A DNA stretch of 64,000 nucleotides. It comes from Pedobacter quisquiliarum. GTDB taxonomy: Bacteria; Bacteroidota; Bacteroidia; Sphingobacteriales; Sphingobacteriaceae. The DNA lies in the NCBI RefSeq assembly GCF_014642175.1, contig NZ_BMIL01000011.1, forward strand, positions 62,001 through 126,000, in the 5' to 3' direction. Positions 19,401 to 28,837 of this stretch are shown one piece after another. The stretch's first letter is position 1, and each line of letters starts with the position of its first letter. A model generated the notes under the pieces. It made no database searches, was not told the DNA's origin, and saw only the letters and a program-made list of their open reading frames with translations. The translations under genes and the position numbers were made by a program.

Positions 19401-19753
19401 GAGACGATCTCATCACTTGATTCCCCTTCCCGGATGTGCATAGATCCCTCAAAACTGATGTATCTGGTTACAAAACCACCGATAAAGATGATGATAAAGG
19501 CGAGGTGAAACACCAACAGCGGCAGCTTTTTAAAAGTCATCAGCTGATACCGTTTGATGTTCCCGATAAAGTTTAGGATCAGGATGAGCATGATGAGCTC
19601 AAACCACCAGCAGTTATAAATTAGTGCTTTGGCGACTGGCGTGCCGTAGTCATTTTCCACAAATGTGGCCAGGGCCATGGAGAATGCATAAAGCAGTAAA
19701 AGCGTACCCATTGTGCGGGTAGAAAAGAGAATTCGGATTAGTTTTTCGATCAT
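16454..19753 (-). CDS. ccsBA: Fused cytochrome c biogenesis protein CcsB-CcsA (System II)
   Basis: 1099 residues. The N-terminal ResB/CcsB-like part starts with two to three membrane helices (~10-100), then a long periplasmic region. The C-terminal CcsA part has many helices and the haem-handling WWD motif NESWGRYWSWDPKETWA. Such single-chain CcsBA proteins export haem and attach it to apocytochrome c at CxxCH sites in the periplasm. Conserved His residues in the C-terminal part (GFAHGGSQMN, MVHVAI, FVLHVRL) fit haem ligands. An unusual His/Asp-rich stretch (residues ~510-535, HGPNDGHDHDHAHD) lies after the mid-protein helix in the linker. Standing alone without ResA-like partners. Confidence 0.95.
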   Translation of the reverse strand: MIEKLIRILFSTRTMGTLLLLYAFSMALATFVENDYGTPVAKALIYNCWWFELIMLILILNFIGNIKRYQLMTFKKLPLLVFHLAFIIIFIGGFVTRYISFEGSMHIREGESSDEIVSDATFFKVQIGQNEQALAYDDIPATLISNHVPWYLKPFKKTFVSEYDYKGSRVKMEVVDFYARAQDSLVLSPTGKPTLHFVVLEEGKRVNKYIQSGTVKLIQGMVISYNEPTTGAINIADGRNGYTISSPYEGNYMIMATQERKPVTANEAQPFNLRSLYTYGSLAFVVPEPARTGNIINYEGDKRTHEHDLDLVRVAVTTPSATDTVSLYGGRGLTNFNYQGQVGGLPIAMAYGSKIYKAPFSLKLVDFKMEKYPGSDSPAAYSSDVMIQDGPNERPYKIFMNNVLDEDGYRFFQASFDQDELGTVLSVNHDYWGTNITYLGYILLFGGLFVTLFWKGTHFSKLNEQLKTISRAKTLLLLLIFLPGASAFSQKIDMHGTDGTPQEHVHGPNDGHDHDHAHDTPEAAPVAPAAPDHDHVVSMQRILAGKMVDGKVFAAGIQTDRAHADSFGRLLVQNIDGRIEPVNTMALEILRKLYHKDKFHTLSANQFFLSISTMPFDWVNVPIIKVGTKSGPGLSATAKANAEGYTTMVNLLALTPEGALDFSLKADYLKAFAKKASEQNTYDKDVIELNDKLQVMQQLLNGQYLRIFPIAGDKNNTWIAATMPEASGKGHANPAAEYLLSVIAANKTGNWTVAEQKLDAIKALQLQIGKDVVPSQTRIDMEVRYNTWNIFLNLMIAYAILGTVILTLAFGRLFKDSKALSRTVNFVLGLICIAALLQMFGLAVRWYISGHEPWSNGYEAVMFISWIGVLSGLLLYRNSNAFIPAAGCLIAVILMGFAHGGSQMNPQITPLVPVLKSYWLMVHVAIITSSYGFFGLSALLGTVVLILYIIDHKKISAKVKASVVELTIVNEMSLTVGIFLLTVGTFLGGIWANESWGRYWSWDPKETWAFISIIVYAFVLHVRLIPGLRGKYLFNLLSLLSFSVIIMTYFGVNYYLSGLHSYAQGDPVPIPMWVYITVVVVAIMAIVSYQRYKRRKLAK

Positions 19754-19844
19754 TTCACAAGGTTCTGCAGGCTACTTGCCAACAAAACCGCATATTAGAT
19801 ATTTTCCCTAAGGCGGACCGGAAATTTGTGGAAAAAAGATACTC

Positions 19845-21680
19845 CTATGATAAAGGCAGCGTAAACCAGAACCTACTCCCCTGACCCTCTATGCTCTCCA
19901 CGCCAATTTCGCCGCCATGACGTTTGATGATCTCCGCACTGATATAGAGCCCGAGGCCAAGACCCGACACCTGCTTCCCCGATGCATCGGCACGATAGTA
20001 CCGGTCAAAGAGCTGCGATAGGCGCTCGGGTGCTATACCCGGTCCGAAGTCCTCAACCGTAACCTTTACAACATCGCCTTCATTTTTAACATCTACGAGT
20101 ATCTGTGCTGAATCTGGCGCATATTTGATGGCATTGTTCACCAGATTAACAATGACCTGCTCAATACGGTGCTCATCGGCATGAACCATGAGTTCTAAGT
20201 CACCTTTCAATTGCAACTTATCCTGAGCGGAATCTTGTATCAAACAACATGAATTTTCGAGCATGTTCCCGATGTGAAACGAGGCTTTCTTTAGCTCAAT
20301 CTGGGCCTGACTCAACTTGGACATGTCTAAAAGATCGTCTACCAGCGCCGTGATCTTAGCCATATTGCGCATGGCCTGATCCAGCAACTTCGGGAAAAGT
20401 ACCGGGTTGATCTGCTCCTTCATTTTGCTAAGCAGCTGTAGAGCGGCTTTAAGCGATGTAATGGGTGTTTTTAGCTCATGGCTGGCGATGGAAATGAAGT
20501 CGTCCTTTTGCTGCTGCAGCGCTTTGTATTGCGTGATGTCTATTGCGGTACCAAGTGTGCGCGTCGGATTGCCATCACTTCCGTAGTAAACCTTGGCTTG
20601 GAATCGCACCCATTTCATTGGTGAGCCCTGCTGAAACAGCCGGGCCTCATAAAAAATCCTTCCTGCAGCCTTCGCCGTTTGTAATGCCTGCGCACTTAAT
20701 TTACGGTCATCCGGATGGTATTGATTGATTAAATCTTCTCTGGTTATGCTTCCTGAAAGTCCTACAATTTCATTAAAGCGCTCGGTGGTCACAAAATCAT
20801 CGGTGTCAAACCGGTATTCATAAGTGCCAATGTCTCCGGCATCTACCGCAAGGCGGATGCGCTCTTCCATCTCTTCGGTTGCTCTTCGGATGTTCACCTT
20901 CTCCGATACATCAATGCCCAACACCATGACTGCGGTGACTTCCCCAGACAGGTCCACCACAGGTTCATAGGTGAAATCAACATATATTAGCTCACGCACG
21001 CCGTCTTTCACCACTGGAACTGCGGCTTCTTTGGCAGAAAAGGTCCTATTTGAGGCAATCACTTGCTGCATGATCGGACCGTAGGTGTCTGCCGCTTCCG
21101 GGACCGCATCCCAAATGCGAAAGCCTTCCAATTGCGCTCTGGTCTTTCCGACCAGTTCAAGGTAGCTTTCGTTAAGGTCGGTCACAATGAGGTCGCTTAC
21201 GCTGATCACGCACATCGCAAATGGTGCCTGCTGAATAAGATTTCTGAACCGCAGTTCACTAAGTTCAAGCATGTGGTAAGATTCGGTCAGTTCTGCCGCC
21301 GATTCTACCAATCCGGTAACATCTGTAGCATAACAGACAACCCCGATAATCTCGCCCTGCTCATCTTTTAAAGGCTGATAAGAGAAGGTGAAATAGGAAA
21401 CCTTTTTCTTGCCATTGATCAGGAATTCCGCCCGGTCATTCACCGCGCGGTAGGGTTCACCAGTTTGCATTACTTTCCGCAACAGGCTTTCAAAAGGCTG
21501 GTCTTTAAGTTCGGGCAGTGCCTCAGAAAAGGGCTTACCAAGTACCGATTTGTCCTTCCCCCAGGCTTCTAGAGTTGCCGCATTTGCAACAGCGACCGTA
21601 AGTTCCTCCCCTAAGATTAGGTATATGGGATATGGTGAACCATCTATCAGCCCTGCTAGTATTTCATTGTTTAACTTCAT
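19845..21680 (-). CDS. Multi-PAS sensor histidine kinase
   Basis: 611 residues, no membrane segments, so cytoplasmic. Three PAS modules (~8-130, ~145-265, ~275-385, each ending in a DVT/DIT-type motif such as YATDVTGLV and TAIDITQYK) lead to HisKA (FISIASHELKTPITSL) and HATPase_c with VNLVNNAIKYAP, DFGPGIAPE and GLGLGLYIS. All catalytic boxes are present, so it should be active. No response regulator is adjacent (orphan kinase). No flavin-binding Cys signature is seen in its PAS domains. Confidence 0.93.
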   Translation of the reverse strand: MKLNNEILAGLIDGSPYPIYLILGEELTVAVANAATLEAWGKDKSVLGKPFSEALPELKDQPFESLLRKVMQTGEPYRAVNDRAEFLINGKKKVSYFTFSYQPLKDEQGEIIGVVCYATDVTGLVESAAELTESYHMLELSELRFRNLIQQAPFAMCVISVSDLIVTDLNESYLELVGKTRAQLEGFRIWDAVPEAADTYGPIMQQVIASNRTFSAKEAAVPVVKDGVRELIYVDFTYEPVVDLSGEVTAVMVLGIDVSEKVNIRRATEEMEERIRLAVDAGDIGTYEYRFDTDDFVTTERFNEIVGLSGSITREDLINQYHPDDRKLSAQALQTAKAAGRIFYEARLFQQGSPMKWVRFQAKVYYGSDGNPTRTLGTAIDITQYKALQQQKDDFISIASHELKTPITSLKAALQLLSKMKEQINPVLFPKLLDQAMRNMAKITALVDDLLDMSKLSQAQIELKKASFHIGNMLENSCCLIQDSAQDKLQLKGDLELMVHADEHRIEQVIVNLVNNAIKYAPDSAQILVDVKNEGDVVKVTVEDFGPGIAPERLSQLFDRYYRADASGKQVSGLGLGLYISAEIIKRHGGEIGVESIEGQGSRFWFTLPLS

Positions 21681-21848
21681 TATCTTCCCAAAACGACCCT
21701 TACCGTATTTGCATCTATAATGCGAAGTTAAGAGAACATCTGAAAGTTAAACAAACATCCTAAAACCTATTTTCCTGTTTTTAGTACTGATAGTCAACTA
21801 TCCTGGCCGGTACACTTGACCGTAAACCCCTGCCTGTGCCTAAGGCGA

Positions 21849-22865
21849 TTAGGCCTTCAGTAATGGAATTACTTTGCTTCCGATCAATGTAATGGATTGT
21901 AGCAACTGTTGATGCGTCAATCCTGCATTGTCCATCTGAAAGGTGAAGCGGTCCACACCACCTAGTGCTTCGCTGTGTCTGATCAGCTTTTCAGCTACCT
22001 GCTCCGGTCCGCCAACCACCAGCACACCTCTTGGTGCAATGAGGTTGTTAAACTGCGCTTTTGTTACCGGTGGCCAACCTCTTTCTCTACCAAGCTTCGT
22101 CCACAACTCTGCATATCCCGGATAATAATCTGCCACGGCCTGCTCATTGGTCGCTGCAACATAACCTGGAGAATGCAAGCCCACCTTCAACTGTTCCGGT
22201 GCGAAACCAGCACGGCGGCCCGCCTCCCGATAAAGATCCACCAGCGGCCGAAAGCGCTCCGTTTCGCCTCCTATGATGGCCACCATTAAGGGCAGACCCA
22301 AAGATCCTGCACGTGCAAAAGATTCCGGCGTACCGCCAACACCTAACCACACCGGCAACTTTTCTTGTAGGGAACGTGGGTAAACCGGTTGGTTTTGAAG
22401 TGCCGGCCTGAACTGGCCCGACCAGGTCACAAATTCCTGATCGCGGATTTGTAGTAATAAATTGAGCTTCTCCCTGAACAGGGCATCATAATCCTGAAGA
22501 TCAAAGCCGAACAGTGGGTAGGCATCTACAGCAGATCCACGGCCGACAACCAGTTCTGCTCTGCCTTTAGAGATCAGATCAAGGGTGGCAAAGCTCTGGT
22601 ATACCCGCACGGGGTCTGAAGTACTCAATACCGTAACTGCACTCGTAAGGCGTATGCGCTTGGTACGCGCAGCAGCTGCAGCAAGAATCACCGCTGGCGC
22701 GGAATCCAGAAATTCCTTTTTGTGGTGCTCCCCAATTCCATAAACATCAAGCCCCGCCTCATCGGCCATTGCGATCCTGTCAAGTAATTGTTCCATTGCA
22801 TCTACGCTGCTCAGGGTGTTACGGCCGTACATGGCCGAGGCAAAACTGTCAATTCCAATTTCCAT
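21849..22865 (-). CDS. LLM-class flavin-dependent oxidoreductase
   Basis: 338 residues with the bacterial luciferase-like TIM-barrel pattern: MEIGIDSFAS, AEEAGL-type segment MADEAGLDVYGIGEHH (His of EHH), ILAAAAARTKRIRL, SAVTVLSTSDPVRVYQ and ELVVGRGS. Members use reduced flavin and O2 to oxidise small organic substrates. This one resembles the Atu2307/SP_0267-type LLM group found widely without a known substrate. The BLUF gene lies 111 bp upstream on the same strand; co-transcription is possible. Confidence 0.9.
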   Translation of the reverse strand: MEIGIDSFASAMYGRNTLSSVDAMEQLLDRIAMADEAGLDVYGIGEHHKKEFLDSAPAVILAAAAARTKRIRLTSAVTVLSTSDPVRVYQSFATLDLISKGRAELVVGRGSAVDAYPLFGFDLQDYDALFREKLNLLLQIRDQEFVTWSGQFRPALQNQPVYPRSLQEKLPVWLGVGGTPESFARAGSLGLPLMVAIIGGETERFRPLVDLYREAGRRAGFAPEQLKVGLHSPGYVAATNEQAVADYYPGYAELWTKLGRERGWPPVTKAQFNNLIAPRGVLVVGGPEQVAEKLIRHSEALGGVDRFTFQMDNAGLTHQQLLQSITLIGSKVIPLLKA

Positions 22866-22975
22866 AACTTCTAATTTAGCTTGTAAGCATTCAAGATCAG
22901 GCGCATGCCGATACTCAAAGTTACAGCGCTGTAACTGGCTGGATGATGACCTATGTTAAGAAATAGCGAACCGGC

Positions 22976-23419
22976 TTACATGAACATCTGCTGGTTAAAA
23001 GACTTCATAAAATCAAGTAACAAGTTGCTTTCCAGGTCTCCCTCTTGCCTAAGGATCTCCGGATCCAGCTCAAAAAAGCCTTTCAACATGGAATTGGATC
23101 CTAAGGCGACCTTTTCAAAGCCCATTTCCCAGGAAGCAAAGTTGCGGGCGTCAATGATGCCCTGCTTGACAAGCGTGACGGTATGATGCCTTGGGTCATT
23201 TTCAATCTTCTCGTAAACATCCAATACGGCTTGTTCAGGTCCTTCAAGCACTTGAATAAACCTGCAAAAATGATCCTCCTCTACGCGACCTTCGATATAC
23301 GCCAGGCAACCGGTGATGTCCCGCGCCTTATTGGATCGTCTGGAATGTTCTAAAATCTCTAACAGTTCGGGTTGTTGCATCATTTTAGCTGCAACACTAA
23401 AATATAATAGATAATACAT
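22976..23419 (-). CDS. BLUF-domain blue-light sensor
   Basis: 147 residues, essentially one BLUF domain plus a short helical C-terminal tail. Key flavin-site residues can be placed by pattern: Tyr6 (LLYFSVA), Asn30 in SRRSNKARDITG, Gln56 in FIQVLEG, and Trp/Met in SWEMGFE. These form the Tyr-Gln-Asn hydrogen-bond network that rearranges on blue-light absorption by FAD. There is no fused output domain, so it belongs to the short BLUF class that acts through a partner protein. The flanking LLM flavoprotein gene is a possible neighbour partner (inference only). Confidence 0.92.
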   Translation of the reverse strand: MYYLLYFSVAAKMMQQPELLEILEHSRRSNKARDITGCLAYIEGRVEEDHFCRFIQVLEGPEQAVLDVYEKIENDPRHHTVTLVKQGIIDARNFASWEMGFEKVALGSNSMLKGFFELDPEILRQEGDLESNLLLDFMKSFNQQMFM

Positions 23420-23580
23420 GTATTTAAGTCAATAAGCTTGTGATCAGAATATCAGCTGAGCCAGTAAATGCAAGCGCGTGAATTGGCCCAGAATGAAATA
23501 GTTGCAAGTTAGAATTATATTGAGCTACTGCAACGATACTTGGCTAACTTTTTGCCTCATGATGCTAAAGCATTAAAACC

Positions 23581-24057
23581 ATGGAAAACATACAATCGTC
23601 TTCACTAAAGACTAAAAAAGAAGTAATCAACGATCTAATTGACATTTTGCAACTTGTTAATGATGGCAAGGAAGGCTATCAAACTGCTGCAGAATCAACA
23701 GATACACCTGAGTTAAAAGCCTTGTTCCTGCAGATTTCAGGAGAGCGTATCGTTTATGCCGCAGAGCTTAAAGAACATATTGCTTTGCATGGCGAAGAAG
23801 CAGACAATGAAAAGGGCGGCATTTTAGGCGGCCTGCACCGCACCTGGTTAACCATTAAACAGGCTTTAAGCAGCAAAGAAGATAAAGCGATACTAACCGC
23901 CATTACAACTGGAGAACGTGCTGCCATTGATAAGTACGATGCTTGCATTGCCGACTTTGCAGACCATGCCGACCACATTAACTTACTTACCGAACAGCGC
24001 GACGGCATCAAAGCTGCTTTGACGGAAATAGAAAAGAAGATCGTACAAGTTAACTAA
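23581..24057 (+). CDS. DUF2383/PA2169-type four-helix-bundle protein
   Basis: 158 residues, all-helical. It matches DUF2383: EVINDLIDILQLVNDGKEGY, the ISGERIVYAAELKEHI segment, GGILGGLHRTWLTIK, and ERAAIDKYD. Members have a ferritin-like fold and are often induced under envelope or general stress, but have no established activity. It is monocistronic, with a strong hairpin immediately after the stop. Confidence 0.88.
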   Translation: MENIQSSSLKTKKEVINDLIDILQLVNDGKEGYQTAAESTDTPELKALFLQISGERIVYAAELKEHIALHGEEADNEKGGILGGLHRTWLTIKQALSSKEDKAILTAITTGERAAIDKYDACIADFADHADHINLLTEQRDGIKAALTEIEKKIVQVN

Positions 24058-24063
24058 TATCTG

Positions 24064-24098
24064 CGCGGGTTGAGCTAAGCCAATTCGCTCAACCCGCG
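24064..24098 (+). terminator. Hairpin terminator after the DUF2383 gene
   Basis: A perfect 12-bp GC-rich stem (24064-24075 with 24087-24098) with an 11-nt loop, followed by only a short T-run (TTTACATT). It starts 7 bp after the stop. Confidence 0.75.
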
Positions 24099-24194
24099 TT
24101 TACATTAACGTAGTTGTGCTTTCAGTGCATGGAAAGTTAACATCCAATACTGATAAGCTCATCATTCCTTAACCAAGGGGAAATGTGACCCCTC

Positions 24195-24202
24195 TAGCTT
24201 TG
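24195..24202 (+). promoter_or_regulatory. Candidate -7 box (TAGCTTTG) of receptor 2
   Basis: Matches the Bacteroidota sigma-A -7 consensus TAnnTTTG and would place the transcript start about 20 nt before the ATG at 24231. I do not see a clean TTTG -33 box at the right distance, so an activator or alternative sigma factor may help. Confidence 0.4.
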
Positions 24203-24230
24203 CCGGAAATCAAACAAACGGCAAGCTTAT

Positions 24231-27200
24231 ATGTACTATTCACTTCTACCCTTTAAGGTCACGACAAACTACAAACACAAAAAAAACACCACAAGTAGTT
24301 TTATTCTAGCCCTTCTGGCCTTGTTACTTTTCACTTCAATGTCTGCTTTCGCACAAGGTACGGAAGCAAATATCATCGGGAAGGTCACAGACGAAGGCAA
24401 ACCTGTACCGGGCGCTTCTATTCTGGTACGCAACGAATCCACAGGATTTAAAGTTTCCACTACAACCAAGGAAAACGGAAGTTTCATCTTCCCGCAATTA
24501 CCACTTGGATCACCTTATTCCGTAACGGTAAGCTATGTGGGCTATACCGAACAAAAGAAAACCGGCTACACCCTAAACTATGGCGATGAGCTCGTGGTGG
24601 ATTTCGCACTAACCTCTAGCTCGAACGACCTGCAGGAAGTCGTAATCCAGGGCAGTAATCTAAAAAATGCCATCAAAACTTTGGGTGCGTCTACTGCTGT
24701 TACGGATAGAGAGCTGACCAAACTCCCTGTGAATGGACGTAACTTTTCTTCACTGATAGACCTCTCGCCAGTGAGTAACGGAAGTAGTCTGGCAGGGCAG
24801 CTGGCATCCTCTACCAACTACACCGTAGATGGTATGACCTCCAGAAGTACCATTGCAGGTGGAAATAGCGGCGGTGCTTACGCCATTTCTATGGAAGCCA
24901 TCAGGGAATTCAAGGTTGTAACCAACGAGTATGATGTTACCAATGGACGAAGCGGCGGCGGTAGCATTACCACGGTTACGAAGTCTGGAACAAACACGCT
25001 TTCAGGAAGCGCTTTTGGCTTCACCCGTACCAACTGGCTATCCAGCAACTATAACCTGAACGGTGCAAGACGTTCGCAAGAATTCTCTACTACGCAGTAC
25101 GGTTTCTCTTTGGGTGGACCGATCATTAAAGATAAGGCACACTTCTTTGTTGTATGGGATCACCAGGCAGATTCACGCCCTTTATACATCGCCGACATTC
25201 AAAATCCGGCAGATATTGGTCGCTACCGTGTAACGCAGGGCACACTAGATGAGTTTACCCGGATTACCCGTGAAAAATATGGCTTTAACGGAGACGCGCT
25301 TTTCGGTGCCTTCGACAAAAAGAAAACGACTGATGCCGGATTTGCAAGGTTCGACTGGCAGATCAATCCCACAAACTTGCTTACCATCCGAAACAACTTC
25401 ATCTATGATCTGGATAACCAGCAGGAAGGTGATAACAGCGGGATAAACGCTTTCGAGTCGTATGTAAACCGCAAAAACTTAAACAACAGCCTGATGGCGT
25501 CCCTGCGTACATCCGTAAATTCCAAGCTGACGAACGAGTTGAAAGTCCAGCACTTCTATGAAAGCACAGATGTAATGCACAATGTAGCGGGTATTGGTGC
25601 CAGTCAAAGTATTCCACGCGCGATCGTTGAGAATGTGGAGTCGAAAGATGGTGACCGTACCTACTTCAATTCCATTCAGATGGGTGGACAACGTTTTGCA
25701 CCTGAGTGGTTCAGAGGAAACGTACTGCAGTTGGTAAATAACATCTATTACAACACTGAAAAAGTAAAGTACACCTTTGGTGCAGACATCATGTACACGG
25801 ACATGAACTTCCGCTATGGCAGTGAAATGAACGGTCGCTTCTATTTCACAGGCCTTGGCAACTATGAAAACATGACCCCTTACCGTTATGCAAGGGATGT
25901 ATATATGACTGATGAAGAAAACACGAAAGTGAACAACCTGGCTACGGGATTATACGGGCAAATGGAAACAAGATTGGCCAAGGGCCTGGATGTAGTTGCT
26001 GGTATACGTCTTGACAATACACGTTACCTTCGTAAAGCAAACTTTAATCAGGTGGTATTTGACGAACTTGGTCTTTCCACTGATAACGGCATCAACACCT
26101 TTCAGATACAGCCACGTGTGCAGTTCAACTGGAACGTTGGTGAAAAAGGCAAAAACATCATCCGTTTTGGTGGAGGTATCTTTGGTTCAAATCTTAACCC
26201 ATACTCCATGTTAAACAACATGTTGTTTGATGGAACCCGCATTGCCGGAGTTGACATACAGGATCGCACATTAATGCCAAATCCTGATTTCGCAGCGTTC
26301 CGCAATGACCCTGCAACATCGCCGGGACGTGATTTAATCAACAATCCCAACATTCAGAAACTGGTAACGATTAACACCAACAGTGCTGATGTTAAAGTAC
26401 CAACCGCCTACAAAGCAAATTTCTCCATAAACCACTTTTTCACACCGTCGCTTAGAGTAGGTATCAGCGGTTACGGAACCTGGGGCCGGAACAACTACAT
26501 GTATGTAGACCGCAACATGGTCGATAATCCATACTTCAGAATTGCTGCAGAGGATAATAGAGGGGTTTATGTGCCAGCAAATACCATCAATGCATCAAAT
26601 GGTGCGGCAAACTGGGTAAACAGCCGTAAAACAGATAAAATCGGCCGCGTATTGGAGATGAACAGTGAAGGAAAGGTAAATGCTTACACCCTTGTTGTTG
26701 ACGGAACGTACCGTTACTACAAAGATGGACAAATTACCGCTTCATACACCTGGAACGATACCCGCGACAATACTTCTTACAATGGAAACGTGGCAAACAC
26801 CGCTACCCTATCCCTAATGGTAAAAGATGACCCACGTGATTTAAGTACCATGAGTTATGCAGACAATCAGTTCCGCCATAAGGCTGTGTTCTATGGTACT
26901 GCTCCAAGTTTCTACGGTGTTACGGTAGGTCTACGTTTTAGCGGCATCGCCGGCACGCGTTACTCCCTTGCAGTGGGCGGGAACATGAATGGAGACTTTG
27001 TTTCTTCGAATGATCTTGCATTCATATACAACCCTAATGATCCAAACACACCGGCTTACCTGAGTAATGGCATCAAAGCAATTCTGGAAAACCCGAATGC
27101 AGAGCAAAGCGTGAAGGATTACATTAATGGTAACCTCGGGAAAGTTGCAGAACGAAATGGTGGTATCAATAGCTTCTATGGTGTTTTCGACCTTCGTTTG

Positions 27201-27446
27201 GCGAAGAAGTTCCACTTCTACAAATCACATGGTCTTGAGGCTTCTGTGGACATCTTCAACCTTGCAAACATGCTGAATAAGGATTGGGGTGTAGGACACA
27301 ACCTGGGCAAACAGAATATTTATAACATCAAAAGCTTTGATCCCCAAGCCCTGCAATACACCTACAACATGAATGCAACTACCGGCGTATCCAACCTAAA
27401 TGGAAATCCTTTCCAGGTACAACTTGGCTTGCGCTACTCATTCTAA
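24231..27446 (+). CDS. Oar-like TonB-dependent receptor (receptor 2)
   Basis: 1071 residues with the same architecture as receptor 1: a long n-region and signal peptide (about 1-42, ending AFA-QG), a carboxypeptidase-regulatory domain (~48-125, GKPVPGASILVRN), a plug with LPVNGRNFSSLIDLSPVSNG and IREFKVVTNEYD, then a barrel ending LGLRYSF. The N-terminus before the hydrophobic core is about 20 residues longer than usual, but no later ATG precedes the signal core. A secreted phosphodiesterase starts 29 bp after its stop, so the pair is probably one transcript: hydrolyse a phosphodiester outside, import the product (inference). Confidence 0.93.
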   Translation: MYYSLLPFKVTTNYKHKKNTTSSFILALLALLLFTSMSAFAQGTEANIIGKVTDEGKPVPGASILVRNESTGFKVSTTTKENGSFIFPQLPLGSPYSVTVSYVGYTEQKKTGYTLNYGDELVVDFALTSSSNDLQEVVIQGSNLKNAIKTLGASTAVTDRELTKLPVNGRNFSSLIDLSPVSNGSSLAGQLASSTNYTVDGMTSRSTIAGGNSGGAYAISMEAIREFKVVTNEYDVTNGRSGGGSITTVTKSGTNTLSGSAFGFTRTNWLSSNYNLNGARRSQEFSTTQYGFSLGGPIIKDKAHFFVVWDHQADSRPLYIADIQNPADIGRYRVTQGTLDEFTRITREKYGFNGDALFGAFDKKKTTDAGFARFDWQINPTNLLTIRNNFIYDLDNQQEGDNSGINAFESYVNRKNLNNSLMASLRTSVNSKLTNELKVQHFYESTDVMHNVAGIGASQSIPRAIVENVESKDGDRTYFNSIQMGGQRFAPEWFRGNVLQLVNNIYYNTEKVKYTFGADIMYTDMNFRYGSEMNGRFYFTGLGNYENMTPYRYARDVYMTDEENTKVNNLATGLYGQMETRLAKGLDVVAGIRLDNTRYLRKANFNQVVFDELGLSTDNGINTFQIQPRVQFNWNVGEKGKNIIRFGGGIFGSNLNPYSMLNNMLFDGTRIAGVDIQDRTLMPNPDFAAFRNDPATSPGRDLINNPNIQKLVTINTNSADVKVPTAYKANFSINHFFTPSLRVGISGYGTWGRNNYMYVDRNMVDNPYFRIAAEDNRGVYVPANTINASNGAANWVNSRKTDKIGRVLEMNSEGKVNAYTLVVDGTYRYYKDGQITASYTWNDTRDNTSYNGNVANTATLSLMVKDDPRDLSTMSYADNQFRHKAVFYGTAPSFYGVTVGLRFSGIAGTRYSLAVGGNMNGDFVSSNDLAFIYNPNDPNTPAYLSNGIKAILENPNAEQSVKDYINGNLGKVAERNGGINSFYGVFDLRLAKKFHFYKSHGLEASVDIFNLANMLNKDWGVGHNLGKQNIYNIKSFDPQALQYTYNMNATTGVSNLNGNPFQVQLGLRYSF

Positions 27447-27475
27447 TAGTCATCACCGATAAAATATTATCAGAT

Positions 27476-28819
27476 ATGAAAAAGATAATTATAGCACTAG
27501 GCTTGTTCATCGGCGGTCTTTCTGTTACACAGGCGCAGCAATCCCATGTGATCCTGATCACCGTGGATGGCTTCCGACCGGAGTTCTATAAAGACCCATC
27601 CTGGGGGATGGTGCACCTGCGCCAGGCAATGGCCAAAGGCAGTTACAGCGATGGGGTGCGTGGCGTATTTCCATCCGTAACCTACCCTTCTCATACCACG
27701 CTTGTGACGGGTGTAAAGCCCATCAAACATGGCATTTACTACAATACCCCACCTGAACCGCTTGGTGCAACAGGTCGCTGGTACTGGGAATATGATGCGC
27801 TGAAAGTACCATCGCTCTGGACCGCAGCGAAAGACGCCGGACTAAGCACGGCTTGTGTAATGTGGCCCGTAACGGTAAATGCACCCATAAACTACCGGAT
27901 TCCGGAGTACTGGTTCTTGCCTAAGGAAAAGGGAGGGAAAAATGATAACCCCGGGGGCATGTCAAAAGAAGCATACCCTGCAGGACTGTATGAGGAAATC
28001 CAGGAGAATGTTGGCGGCAAAATGTCGGCTGAACTTTTCACTTCTGATGTGAACAATGCAAGGATGACCGCCTACTTGATTACGAAGTACAAGCCCGCCT
28101 TCACAGCGGTACACCTTGCAGATGTGGATCATTATGAGCATGAACAAGGTCGCGATGGTGATAAAGTTCGTTCGGCTGTAGCCTCGGCAGATCAAGCAAT
28201 TAAAACCATCCTGGATGCAGTGGAAAAGGCAGGCATTTCGGAACAAACCACGGTGATTGTTACAGGCGACCATGGTTTCGTGGACATCCACACGCAACTG
28301 AACCCAAATTTGCTGCTGGCCAAAGCAGGCCTGCAAGACAATGCCAATAAGGCAAACTGGAAAGCTTACTTCCACAGCAGCGGCGGCTCGACTTTTCTGC
28401 ATTTGAAAGATAAGAACGACAAGCGAAGTTTAGCAAAGGTCAGGGAAATTCTGAGCGCTATGCCAGCAGGGCAGCGTAAGCTGTTTAGAATCGTGGAGCG
28501 GGCGGAGTTAGACCAGGTGGGCGCTGATCCGACGGTCGCGCTGGCACTTGCACCCCAGCAAGGCATAACATTCGGCGGCAGCACTGAAGGGGAAGTCATG
28601 CGTCCGGTAAAAGGCGGCACCCACGGTTATTTTCCAGATTTTAAGGAAATAGAAACCGGGTTTGTTGCCTTTGGAAGGGGCATTCAGAAAAATGTTGTCG
28701 TGCGACAGATGGGCCTGGAAGATATCGCGCCAATCATTGCACAGCTTCTAAAGCTTAACTTACCTTCAGCAGACGGCACACTTTACCCGGGCTTGCTGCT
28801 GAAAGATCAAGCGAATTAA
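27476..28819 (+). CDS. Secreted NPP-type nucleotide pyrophosphatase/phosphodiesterase
   Basis: 447 residues, signal peptide 1-20 (TQA-QQ). Alkaline-phosphatase superfamily, NPP subgroup: metal ligand Asp31 in ILITVDGFRPEF, nucleophile Thr69 in FPSVTYPSHTTLVTG, HLADVDHYEHEQG and TGDHGF with the remaining Asp/His zinc ligands, and a late GTHGYFP His. It should hydrolyse phosphodiester or pyrophosphate bonds of nucleotides or related compounds in the periplasm. It is downstream partner of receptor 2. The stop codon lies within a small stem (28809-28816 with 28823-28830). Confidence 0.93.
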   Translation: MKKIIIALGLFIGGLSVTQAQQSHVILITVDGFRPEFYKDPSWGMVHLRQAMAKGSYSDGVRGVFPSVTYPSHTTLVTGVKPIKHGIYYNTPPEPLGATGRWYWEYDALKVPSLWTAAKDAGLSTACVMWPVTVNAPINYRIPEYWFLPKEKGGKNDNPGGMSKEAYPAGLYEEIQENVGGKMSAELFTSDVNNARMTAYLITKYKPAFTAVHLADVDHYEHEQGRDGDKVRSAVASADQAIKTILDAVEKAGISEQTTVIVTGDHGFVDIHTQLNPNLLLAKAGLQDNANKANWKAYFHSSGGSTFLHLKDKNDKRSLAKVREILSAMPAGQRKLFRIVERAELDQVGADPTVALALAPQQGITFGGSTEGEVMRPVKGGTHGYFPDFKEIETGFVAFGRGIQKNVVVRQMGLEDIAPIIAQLLKLNLPSADGTLYPGLLLKDQAN

Positions 28820-28837
28820 TCCATTCGCTTGTACATT

